Under the pieces are notes generated by a model, which was not told where the DNA came from, made no database searches, and saw nothing but the letters and a program-made list of their open reading frames with translations. Of a stretch of 64,000 nt of DNA, positions 36,146 through 43,592 are shown piece after piece; positions within the stretch are counted from its first letter, which is position 1; every line of letters begins with the position of its first letter. This DNA is from UBA8079 sp049601915. GTDB taxonomy: Bacteria > Pseudomonadota > Alphaproteobacteria > UBA6615. The position numbers were made by a program, and so were the translations under genes. Location of the stretch: the NCBI GenBank assembly GCA_049601915.1, contig JBMYRB010000005.1:124001-188000 (forward strand), in the 5' to 3' direction.

Positions 36146-36767
36146 ATGAGTAAACGAATCACCCTGACAGGCATCGTCCTGTCGGCAATTTCCCTGTCGT
36201 CGCTCGCCGTATCGCATGCGGCCGAACCCGAGACAGCAGAGCCTTTGCGCCTGCCCGACGATACGATGGGTGCGCGCATGGAAGCCGGCGTGCTCGGTGC
36301 CGCCGTTTTGTCGACCAGCGAGATGGGCCGGCTCGGCCTGAAGCGCGATGCAGACCATTAAACGCGAACCGGGTTCGGCGCCCAGGTGCCGTATGTGATG
36401 AACGTGAACACCGACGCTCTGGCCGCGCTGCCGGAAGCGGTGCGAACCGCGATCGATGAGATGCGTGCGGCGTTCACCCAAAGCGCGGCGCAGGCTTATT
36501 GCGAAGCCGGAGACAATGCGCTCGCGGACCTTAAGAGCTAGGGCGTGCGGACCACGAAGTTTCTCAAGACGCGCCGGTTTCAATGGGCCGATAGCCTGCC
36601 CCCCCCTGGCGCAGCAATGGGCGGCAGCGAATGATGCCGCCGGCCGACCCGGAAGTGCTGTCGTCGAGATGTTTGTTACTGAGTTGCGCGGCGCTGGGGT
36701 CACGCTGATTCGTGACTGGTCGCGCGCCGCGGCGGCGAAAGAATTGTCACAAGTCCCGACCAGGTAG
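36146..36767 (+). pseudogene. Decayed TRAP solute-binding protein (DctP-like) remnant
   Basis: A 71-codon frame starts with a signal-peptide-like N-terminus (ITLTGIVLSAISLSSLAVSHA) after GGAAGGAACGAGGCG and ends at TAA 36359-36361. The same frame then reads VPYVMNVNTDALAALPEAVR, which resembles a DctP C-terminal domain, to a TAG at 36539-36541. It continues with GVRTTKF and RFQWADSLPP. A run of eight C near 36599-36606 shifts the frame by one, and LAQQWAAANDAAGRPGS follows, ending at 36767. Most of the middle of a normal DctP is missing. It could encode a short secreted peptide at its 5' end, but overall this looks dead. Confidence 0.65.
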
Positions 36768-36921
36768 TCGTGCCCATGCCGTTGAAGTGCAGCGCGCGCA
36801 TGGCTGGGCCGCGCGGCAGGCGTGAGATGTTGCAGCGTAGCGATTCCCGGTCCTTGAAAAGCCTCGGAATTCCAGCGATCTGTGTCGAGCCCCACGCATA
36901 GCATTTGTGACAGCTGTGCGT

Positions 36922-36952
36922 TTGTTCGCAATCTTTCCGTTCTCTATATAAT
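36922..36952 (+). promoter_or_regulatory. Probable promoter of the thioredoxin/AhpD-Sec operon
   Basis: TTGTTC (36922-36927) and a perfect TATAAT (36947-36952) are separated by 19 bp, 30 bp before the thioredoxin start codon. The region is AT-rich in otherwise GC-rich DNA. The spacing is slightly long for sigma-70. Confidence 0.5.
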
Positions 36953-36982
36953 GGGGCAGATAAACATGAAACGGTGTACCCC

Positions 36983-37312
36983 ATGGCGTTGGAAGACCTT
37001 TCGGTATTTGACGATTATAATTTTGACAGCGAAGTCCTTGGCCGCGCCGGCCTGACGGTCGTCGACTTCTGGTCGAAGACCTGTGTGCCCTGCAAACAGC
37101 TCAAGAAGATCCTGGGACAGGTCAACGATGAACTGCCCGAGAATGTGGTGATCGGCACTGTTGACGGTGACGAAAATCTCGACCTTTTGACACGCTATGG
37201 CGTGCGCGGTTTCCCGACCCTCATGTTCTTCAAGGACGGTGAGGTTGTCGAGACCCGGACCGGCGTCGACCGCCGCCAGGTACTCAAAAAGGCTATCGAA
37301 GAACACGCCTGA
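36983..37312 (+). CDS. Thioredoxin
   Basis: The 109-residue single thioredoxin domain has TVVDFWSKTCVPCKQLKKI, where CVPC replaces the classic CGPC, and the cis-Pro strand GVRGFPTLMFFKDGEVV. I chose the ATG at 36983, although an in-frame GTG is three codons upstream. It leads a run of three redox genes with the AhpD-like selenoprotein and its paralogue and may reduce them. Confidence 0.9.
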   Translation: MALEDLSVFDDYNFDSEVLGRAGLTVVDFWSKTCVPCKQLKKILGQVNDELPENVVIGTVDGDENLDLLTRYGVRGFPTLMFFKDGEVVETRTGVDRRQVLKKAIEEHA

Positions 37313-37356
37313 TTTTTGTTAGGGTGCGCCCAGTACCAAATGATTGAGAGAGCGAT

Positions 37357-37977
37357 ATGCCGAATATCACCCTGCTCGATATCGAAGAGCTGAAGCAAAC
37401 GAAGCTCAAACCGTATATCGAGAAATCCCTCGAACTGCGAGCGCCGGATCCCGGATTTCACGCGGTCATGGGCCACAATGTCGATCTGGCCGAGAAGGCC
37501 TATCTGTTCTGGGTTAGTGTGTTCAACGAGGGTGCCCTCGACCACAAACTCAAAGAGGTAATCCGGGTGATGCTGTCGCGCATGGCCCATTGCAGTTATT
37601 GAGGCAACGTTCGATCTGCTTCGGCGAAGCGGGAAGGACTAGACGAAAAACTCCTCGACGACGGTATCAACAACCATGCGGGCAGCGACGTCTTCACCGA
37701 AAAGGAGAAGGCAATCATGCGCTATGTCGAGAAAGTGTCCACGGACGTGGACTCATTCAGCGATGACGATTGGGATGACCTTCGAGCCCATCTCAGCGAG
37801 GACGAAATCGCCGAGCTGGGCATGTTCCTGGTCGGCAATCTCGGCTTCCACACCTTCTTCGGGTCGCTGAAATTCTATCCGATGTTTTCGCCGGACGGCC
37901 TTCTGGTGAGCCAGGAAGAATCCATGGCGATCTATGGTGATACACCGGAATCCCTGCAGGGCGAGGCGGCAGAATAA
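37357..37977 (+). CDS. AhpD-like (carboxymuconolactone decarboxylase family) selenoprotein, C-S-Y-U
   Basis: The 207-codon frame runs from ATG 37357 to TAA 37975-37977 with one TGA at codon 82 (37600-37602). The context MAHCSY-U-GNVRSA is the AhpD CxxC redox site with Sec in place of the second Cys (Cys79, Sec82). No other stop interrupts the frame between 37603 and 37974. AhpD-family proteins are helical peroxidase or reductase subunits that use this pair. The ATG follows GAGAGAG at 6-8 bp. A gene caller would give an 81-residue stub and a separate 86-residue fragment. The stop overlaps the next start (TAATG). Confidence 0.93.
37603..37632 (+). promoter_or_regulatory. Candidate SECIS hairpin of the AhpD-like selenoprotein
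   Basis: Thirteen bases after the TGA, a 7-bp stem CTGCTTC (37616-37622)/GAAGCGG (37626-37632) closes a GGC loop; one pair is T-G. This is the best of the three SECIS candidates and lies at the expected distance for SelB recognition. Confidence 0.6.
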
Positions 37978-38513
37978 TGTCGCGTCTTGCCCCACTGGAA
38001 CTCGATCAGATCGAGGATCCCGAGCTCCGCGATCTCATCACCCAATGCGTCGAACTCGGCGTACCCGATGAGCTTTTTCCGCGCATCATCGCGCGGGTCC
38101 CGGCCCAGGCGAAGACACTGCTGGGCGTGATGCTCGAACTGCACACGAAGGGTACGGTCGATCACCAGCTCAAGGAGATCATCCGAATCCAGCTCGCACG
38201 CTTCGTGGAAGACCCGTACTTCTCAGCCTTGCGCTCGAAGCAGGCGATGGAAGCGGGTCTGACGGAAGAACGCATCGACGCGGGCTGCGACGACTATGAA
38301 GAGTCGGAGCTCTTTACCGATGCCGAACGCATGGCGTTGCGCTTTTCCGATCAGCTCTTCCTGGATCCGGACAAGGTCGACAAGGTCTTCTACGACCAGA
38401 TGCGCGAGCATTACACCGACGCGCAGATCATGGAGATCGGTACCTTCCTGGCGATCTACCATGCCGCCCATCTGTTCATGAAAACACTGAACGCCCGGCC
38501 GCTCGCCGCCTAG
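37977..38513 (+). CDS. Carboxymuconolactone decarboxylase-like paralogue without the redox pair
   Basis: The 178-residue protein is homologous to the AhpD-like selenoprotein encoded just upstream, with HQLKEIIRIQLARF against HKLKEVIRVMLSRM. At the redox site it reads EDPYFSALRS where the selenoprotein reads HCSYUGNVRS. Asp79 and Phe82 thus stand at the same residue numbers as Cys79 and Sec82. It cannot do CxxC chemistry and may be a structural partner, a decarboxylase-like enzyme or a regulator. The start codon overlaps the previous stop by 1 bp, so the two are co-translated. Confidence 0.88.
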   Translation: MSRLAPLELDQIEDPELRDLITQCVELGVPDELFPRIIARVPAQAKTLLGVMLELHTKGTVDHQLKEIIRIQLARFVEDPYFSALRSKQAMEAGLTEERIDAGCDDYEESELFTDAERMALRFSDQLFLDPDKVDKVFYDQMREHYTDAQIMEIGTFLAIYHAAHLFMKTLNARPLAA

Positions 38514-38541
38514 GCTCTCGGTCGCGGATCAGAATAAGAAA

Positions 38542-38567
38542 GGGCGGGTCTCAGACCCGCCCTTTTT
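38542..38567 (+). terminator. Rho-independent terminator after the AhpD-Sec operon
   Basis: The 9-bp stem GGGCGGGTC/GACCCGCCC with the loop TCA is followed by TTTTT. It lies 28 bp after the stop of the paralogue gene. Confidence 0.9.
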
Positions 38568-38590
38568 CGTGTCCGTATGACCCCGAGCTC

Positions 38591-38662
38591 GTCATGCCCG
38601 GGCTTGACCCGGGTATCTTATCTCGGTGGTTGTGAGATGCGCGGATCAAGTCCGCGCATGAC
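38591..38662. repeat. Paired inverted intergenic repeat
   Basis: GTCATGCCCGGGCTTGACCC with GGGTATCT is followed by GAGATGCGCGGATCAAGTCC with GCGCATGAC, a near-copy in the opposite orientation. A related pair lies at 43512-43583. This pattern (CATG, GC box, CTTGA, GC box) is a common alphaproteobacterial intergenic element. It could help terminate the convergent molybdenum-hydroxylase transcript. Confidence 0.75.
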
Positions 38663-38674
38663 GTATGAGGGTGT

Positions 38675-40999
38675 CTAGTTCCGATTGAGCGCCGCCCAGA
38701 CCCGCGGCGGGGTCGCGGGCATGTCGAGCTCGGTGATTCCGCGAACCGACAATGCGTCGACGATGGCATTCATGCCGGCGGCCAGCGCGCCGGTCGTGCC
38801 GGCCTCGCCCGCGCCCTTGGCGCCCACGGGGTTGGTGGTGCACGGCACCGAGTGGAAACCCAGTTTCATGTCCGGCATGTCGGTTGCGCGCGGCATCATG
38901 TAATCCATGAAGGAGCCCGCGAGGAGCTGGCCGTCATCGTCATAAATGGCGTTCTCGCCAAGAATCTGGCCAAGCCCCTGGGCCACACCGCCATGCACCT
39001 GACCGTGGACGATCATCGGGTTGATCACGGTCCCGCAATCATCAACGGCGATATAATTCAGCACCTCGACCACGCCCGTCTCCGGGTCGATCTCTACCTC
39101 GCAGATGTGACAGCCATTGGGGTAGGTCTGTTCGGGTGACTTGAAGTCTTCCTCGGCATTGAGGCTGTCCGGCGCGTCGTCCGGCAGGTCGTCCGACCCG
39201 GCCTGCGCGGCGAGTTCGAAGATGCCGATTGCCCGGTCGGTGCCGGTGACCCGGAATTCGCCATCGCCATACTCGATATCGGCTTCGGCGGCCTCCAGAA
39301 CATGGCTCGCCAGCGTCGTGCCCTTGGCGATAACGGCGTCGGCCGTGACCGAGATGGCTCCGCTTGCCAGTGCCATGGAACGCGATGCGACCGACGCGAA
39401 GCCCGTGCCGGGTGTCTCGAAACTGTCGCCCTCGACAATTCGGACCTTCTCATAGGGTACCTGCAGCAGGTCGGACACGACTTGCGCGAAGGATGTGGCG
39501 TGACCCTGGCCGTTCGACTGGACGGCGAGCCGCGCCTCGACGGTGCCGTCGTCGGCGAAGCTCAGCATCGCACCTTCTTCCAGATAGCCGCCGGCGGTCT
39601 CCACGAAGCAGGACAGGCCGATTCCGCGCAGCATGCCGTTGGCTTCCGACGCGGCGCGGCGGTCCGGGAAGTCGTCCCATTCTGCGAGCGCCAGCGCCTT
39701 GTCCATTTCGGCCTCGAACTCACCGGAATCGTAAACCTGCGCCAGCGATGTCGTGTAGGGCATCTGTGCGGGTTTGATGAAGTTGCGCCGCCGCAGTTCG
39801 ATCCGGTCGATGCCGAGTTCGCGCGCCGCCTGGTCCATCATCCGCTCCAGCATATAGGCCGCTTCCGGCCGGCCGGCGCCCCGATAAGGGCCGATGGGGA
39901 TGTTGTTGGTCATGTAGCACCGCACCTGGAACTCGAGTGCCGGGTTGTCGTAGCAGCCGGTTAGGCAGTTGCAGACGTTCCGGGTGGCCGCCGCGGGACC
40001 GTGGGATGACAGATATCCGCCCATGGCCGCGATCATGTCGACCCGGAAGCCCTGGATCTTACCGTCGGCGTCGAACGCCATGGTGCCGTTCATCACTCCA
40101 TCGCGGGCTTGGTTGTCGGCCAGGAAGGCCTCGGACCGGCTGCCCTGCCATTTGACCGGCCGCCCGGTCGCCTTCGCCGCAAACAGGATCGCGACATATT
40201 CGGGATAGGCTTGTGTCTTCATGCCGAAGCCGCCGCCGACATCGTTGGTGCGCACCCGCATCTTTTCATGGGGTACCTGGAAGATCACGTCGGCCAGCAT
40301 GTTGCGCATGGCGTTCACGCCCTGGGAGCCGGTGATCAGTTCATAACGGCTCTCGATCTCGTCGAAGCGTGCTACAGCACTACGTGGCTCCATCGCCGCC
40401 GCCATCAGGCGGTTCGTGCTGAGGGTCAGCTTCACCACATGGGCGGCATTCTCGATCGCGGCCTTGGCCTTGTCCTCGTCACCGATCTGGAAATCGAGGC
40501 ACATGTTGCCGGGGATGTCGTCCCAGATTTCCATGGCACCTTCGGCCGACGCGTCGCGGATGTCGACGACGGTGGGGAGGGTGTCCACGTCCAGCTCGAT
40601 CAGGTCGACCGCGTCCTGGGCCAACGCGGTGCTCTCGGCGACCACCACCGCGATGATCTCGCCCACGTGGCGGACCCGGCCGACGGCGACCGCGAGGCGC
40701 TGGGTCTTGAGCATGGGGGAACCGTCGCGGTTCAGGAACGGTGTGACATTGGGAATCGGGCCGACACCGGCGGCTCTCAGGTCTTCGCCTACATAGACGC
40801 CGATGACACCGGGTGCGGCCGCCGCGGCCGACACGTCGATGCCCTTGATGTCCGCATGCCCGACGGGCGAGCGCAGGAAGGCAGCAAAGGCTTGGCCGTT
40901 CATCCCGGTATCGTCGACATAGTTGCCGCCGCCGGTGATTAGCCGCGCGTCCTCGCGTCGCGTGACATGCTGGGAAATCCCGAATTGACCGGTCGCCAT
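38675..40999 (-). CDS. Molybdenum hydroxylase large subunit (CoxL-like), third copy
   Basis: The protein has 774 residues from ATG 40999, which has GGGAG 8 bp upstream. It has the N-terminal hammerhead (RREDARLITGGGNYVDD), GGGFGMKTQAYPE, the standard active-site loop PYRGAGRP (Tyr372) and the late GAKGAGEAGTTGALAAG with the catalytic Glu. Unlike the two copies at 15169-20206 it keeps the form II CoxL-type loop, so it belongs to a different branch. Again no FAD or [2Fe-2S] subunit gene is next to it. The role is probably hydroxylation of an aldehyde or aromatic compound. Confidence 0.9.
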   Translation of the reverse strand: MATGQFGISQHVTRREDARLITGGGNYVDDTGMNGQAFAAFLRSPVGHADIKGIDVSAAAAAPGVIGVYVGEDLRAAGVGPIPNVTPFLNRDGSPMLKTQRLAVAVGRVRHVGEIIAVVVAESTALAQDAVDLIELDVDTLPTVVDIRDASAEGAMEIWDDIPGNMCLDFQIGDEDKAKAAIENAAHVVKLTLSTNRLMAAAMEPRSAVARFDEIESRYELITGSQGVNAMRNMLADVIFQVPHEKMRVRTNDVGGGFGMKTQAYPEYVAILFAAKATGRPVKWQGSRSEAFLADNQARDGVMNGTMAFDADGKIQGFRVDMIAAMGGYLSSHGPAAATRNVCNCLTGCYDNPALEFQVRCYMTNNIPIGPYRGAGRPEAAYMLERMMDQAARELGIDRIELRRRNFIKPAQMPYTTSLAQVYDSGEFEAEMDKALALAEWDDFPDRRAASEANGMLRGIGLSCFVETAGGYLEEGAMLSFADDGTVEARLAVQSNGQGHATSFAQVVSDLLQVPYEKVRIVEGDSFETPGTGFASVASRSMALASGAISVTADAVIAKGTTLASHVLEAAEADIEYGDGEFRVTGTDRAIGIFELAAQAGSDDLPDDAPDSLNAEEDFKSPEQTYPNGCHICEVEIDPETGVVEVLNYIAVDDCGTVINPMIVHGQVHGGVAQGLGQILGENAIYDDDGQLLAGSFMDYMMPRATDMPDMKLGFHSVPCTTNPVGAKGAGEAGTTGALAAGMNAIVDALSVRGITELDMPATPPRVWAALNRN

Positions 41000-41218
41000 C
41001 GTGTTTACTCCCGAAAGTCCTGAGTTTTGTGGTGTGAAGTTCATTCTCTTATTCTCAGAAAGATAGCATTCGATGCGGCGAAGATGAAATACCGAGACCC
41101 GGTTGCTGCGGCTTCCTGTACGATTTTCCTTCTGTATAATCGCGCCCGCCGGCGACCGGGATGTTCCCAGAATAAAGCCGAGACATAATCAAACCCGAAA
41201 CGCCGGGAAGGAACAAAT

Positions 41219-42304
41219 ATGCTTTTCAAATGCGGTCACCCACATGGCCACGCCCACCATGCCCCCGCGAGCGACGCGAGCGGCCACACGGTCAAGATCG
41301 AAAAACTCGGCGTGCGCACGGTCGATATTCACTGCCACCTGCATGTACCCGAGGCGGATGCGCTGGTGAAGGAGGTTTTCGATCTGAAGAACGAGCCGCT
41401 GCTGTGGTTCGCCAATGACGATACCCGCAAGTTCCAGATGGCCCACGGCCAGGACATCATGCCGAAGATCACGGATACGTCCCTGCGCCTGGCCGAGATG
41501 GACGCGACCGGCGTGGACGTGCAGGCGATTTCGACCGCGCCGAACCATTACTGCTACTGGGCCGAGCCCGATCTTGGCCGCGAGGTGGCGCAGACCGTGA
41601 ACAACAAGCTGGCCGATGTGGTCGGCGAGCATCCCGATCGGTTCGTGGGTCTGTGCACCGTGCCGTTGCAAGACCCCCAGATGGCGGTCGCGGAGCTTGA
41701 GCGCGCGGTCAAGGAGCAGGGCATGCGCGGCGTTGAGATCAACGCCGACGTTGCGGGCAACGAGCTGTCGCGCGCGGGCCTCGACCCGTTCTGGGCCAAG
41801 TGTGAGGAGCTCGATGTAATCGTCTTCATCCACCCGTCGGGTTTCGCCAAGGGTGACCGGCTGGCCGATCACTATTTCTCCAACATCATCGGCAATCCGC
41901 TGGCGACCACGGTCGCGGTCCACTACCTGATCTTCGACGGGGTGATGGACCGGCATCCGGGCCTCAAGGTCGTGCTTGCCCATGGCGGCGGCTTCCTCGG
42001 TTCCTATCCGGGTCGCATCGATCATGCCCATCCGCTGCGCGCCGATATGCAGCGTGAGTTGGGGGCCGCCAAGGTGCCGGGCGACAGCCTCAACCGCTTC
42101 TATTTCGACAGCGTGGTGTTCACCCACGATCAGCTCGAGTTCCTCACCAATCATTACGGTGCCGAGCATGTGATCATGGGCACCGACTATCCCTACGACA
42201 TGGCGGAGACCGATCCGGTGGGGCATGTCATGGGCGCGAACCTGTCCGACGATCAGAAGCGCGCCATCCTGGGTGAGAACGCGGCCAAGCTGCTGAAACT
42301 CTAG
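41219..42304 (+). CDS. ACMSD-like metal-dependent amidohydrolase, first of a pair
   Basis: The 361-residue protein follows GGAAGGA. The catalytic core has TVDIHCHLHVPE (His38, His40), VIVFIHPSG with the third His, AHGGGFLGSYPGR and MGTDYPYDMAETDPVGH with the metal Asp. This is the ACMSD/aminocarboxymuconate-semialdehyde decarboxylase-like branch, non-oxidative decarboxylases or hydrolases in aromatic breakdown. The first 20 residues, MLFKCGHPHGHAHHAP, are Cys/His-rich and may bind metal. It is divergent from the molybdenum hydroxylase. Confidence 0.88.
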   Translation: MLFKCGHPHGHAHHAPASDASGHTVKIEKLGVRTVDIHCHLHVPEADALVKEVFDLKNEPLLWFANDDTRKFQMAHGQDIMPKITDTSLRLAEMDATGVDVQAISTAPNHYCYWAEPDLGREVAQTVNNKLADVVGEHPDRFVGLCTVPLQDPQMAVAELERAVKEQGMRGVEINADVAGNELSRAGLDPFWAKCEELDVIVFIHPSGFAKGDRLADHYFSNIIGNPLATTVAVHYLIFDGVMDRHPGLKVVLAHGGGFLGSYPGRIDHAHPLRADMQRELGAAKVPGDSLNRFYFDSVVFTHDQLEFLTNHYGAEHVIMGTDYPYDMAETDPVGHVMGANLSDDQKRAILGENAAKLLKL

Positions 42305-42312
42305 CAACCAAC

Positions 42313-42390
42313 AACCTCATGCTTCGACAGGCTCAGCATGAGGTTTCCAATTCGCCTCGTCCTGTGCTTGTCGAAGGACGTAGCGTAATA
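42313..42390. repeat. Intergenic hairpin repeat (CTTCGACAGGCTCAG type)
   Basis: The 10-bp arms AACCTCATGC (42313-42322) and GCATGAGGTT (42336-42345) enclose TTCGACAGGCTCA. TCGTCCTGTGCTTGTCGAAG follows, an inverted near-copy of the inner sequence. This is a widespread bacterial intergenic repeat. It separates the two amidohydrolase genes and may stop transcription. Confidence 0.75.
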
Positions 42391-42404
42391 TAAGGGAAAT
42401 CACG

Positions 42405-43499
42405 ATGCTCTTTACCTGTTCCAATCCCGGCCACAAGCACACCCATGCGCCGGCGGCCGACCACGGCCAGACCGTCACCAACGGCAAGAAGCACTTCACC
42501 GTCGACATCCACTGTCATGTGCATGTCCCGGAAGCCGACGCGATGTTGAAGGACGTCCAGGCGGCCGATCAGAAGAATCTCTATGTCGACACCAATGAGG
42601 TGACGGCGGAGATCAATCGCAAGCAGCACCAGTCGATCCTCGACAAGCTGACCGAGCCGGAGGTGCGTATCGCCGACATGGATGCCGCGGGTATCGACGT
42701 GCAGGCGATCTCGCCCGCGCCGTTCCACTACAACTACTCCTACGAAGCGGGGTTCGCGCGGGACACGGCCCATGTGGTCAATGACCGAATCGCCGAGATA
42801 TGCGCTCAGCATCCCGATCGCTTCGTGGGCATGTGCACCGTGCCTTTGCAGGACGCCGATATCGCGGTCACCGAGCTCGATCGCTGCGTCAACGATCTGG
42901 GCATGCGCGGGGTCGAGATCTCGACCAACGTGAATGGCAACGACCTGACCCGGGCGGGTCTTGAGAAGTTCTTCGCGCGAGTCGAGGAGCTCGGGGTGGT
43001 GATTTTCATGCACCCTATCGGGACCTCCTTCAAGGACCGCATGAAAGACCATTATTTCCGCAACACCATCGGCCATCCGCTCGAATCCGCGCTCGCGGTC
43101 GGACATCTGGTGTTCGACGGGTATCTGGAGACTTATCCGGGCCTGAAGATCTGCATCGCCCATGGAGGCGGATACGTGCCGGCCTATGCCGGCCGCTTCG
43201 ACCACCCCTATCACCTGCGTGACGATTGCCGCGCGGTGATCTCCAAGCCGCCGTCGGAATATGTGAAGAAGCTCTATTTCGACACGGTGGTCTTCACCGA
43301 ACACCAGCTCCGCTATCTGATCGAGACCTGGGGTGCGGACCATATCGTCATGGGCACCGATTATCCCTATGATATGGCCGAGACCGACCCGGTAGGGCAT
43401 GTGGATTCGGTGAAGGATCTATCCGAGGCCGACAAGGCGTTGGTGATGGGCTCGAACGCCGCGGCGCTGCTTGGGATCGAGGTGCCTGCGGCAAGCTGA
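42405..43499 (+). CDS. ACMSD-like metal-dependent amidohydrolase, second of a pair
   Basis: The 364-residue paralogue of the preceding gene follows AAGGGAAATCACG. The same metal motifs are present: TVDIHCHVHVPE (His36, His38), VVIFMHPIGTS, AHGGGYVPAYAG and MGTDYPYDMAETDPVGH. The N-terminus MLFTCSNPGHKHTHAP is again Cys/His-rich. Similarity runs the whole length but the middle is diverged, so the pair probably acts on different but related substrates. Confidence 0.88.
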   Translation: MLFTCSNPGHKHTHAPAADHGQTVTNGKKHFTVDIHCHVHVPEADAMLKDVQAADQKNLYVDTNEVTAEINRKQHQSILDKLTEPEVRIADMDAAGIDVQAISPAPFHYNYSYEAGFARDTAHVVNDRIAEICAQHPDRFVGMCTVPLQDADIAVTELDRCVNDLGMRGVEISTNVNGNDLTRAGLEKFFARVEELGVVIFMHPIGTSFKDRMKDHYFRNTIGHPLESALAVGHLVFDGYLETYPGLKICIAHGGGYVPAYAGRFDHPYHLRDDCRAVISKPPSEYVKKLYFDTVVFTEHQLRYLIETWGADHIVMGTDYPYDMAETDPVGHVDSVKDLSEADKALVMGSNAAALLGIEVPAAS

Positions 43500-43511
43500 T
43501 CCAACTGAGTT

Positions 43512-43590
43512 GAGATGCGCGGATCGAGTCCGCGCATGACGTCTAATATTCATCGTCATGGCCGGACTTGATCCGGCCATCTCCTTTTTT
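43512..43590. repeat. Paired inverted intergenic repeat with a T-run (possible terminator)
   Basis: GAGATGCGCGGATCGAGTCC with GCGCATGAC is followed by GTCATGGCCGGACTTGATCC with GGCCATCTCC, the same element as at 38591-38662. The stem GGCCGGACTT/ATCCGGCC region runs into TTTTTT on the plus strand, so it can also terminate the amidohydrolase transcript. Confidence 0.72.
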
Positions 43591-43592
43591 GC

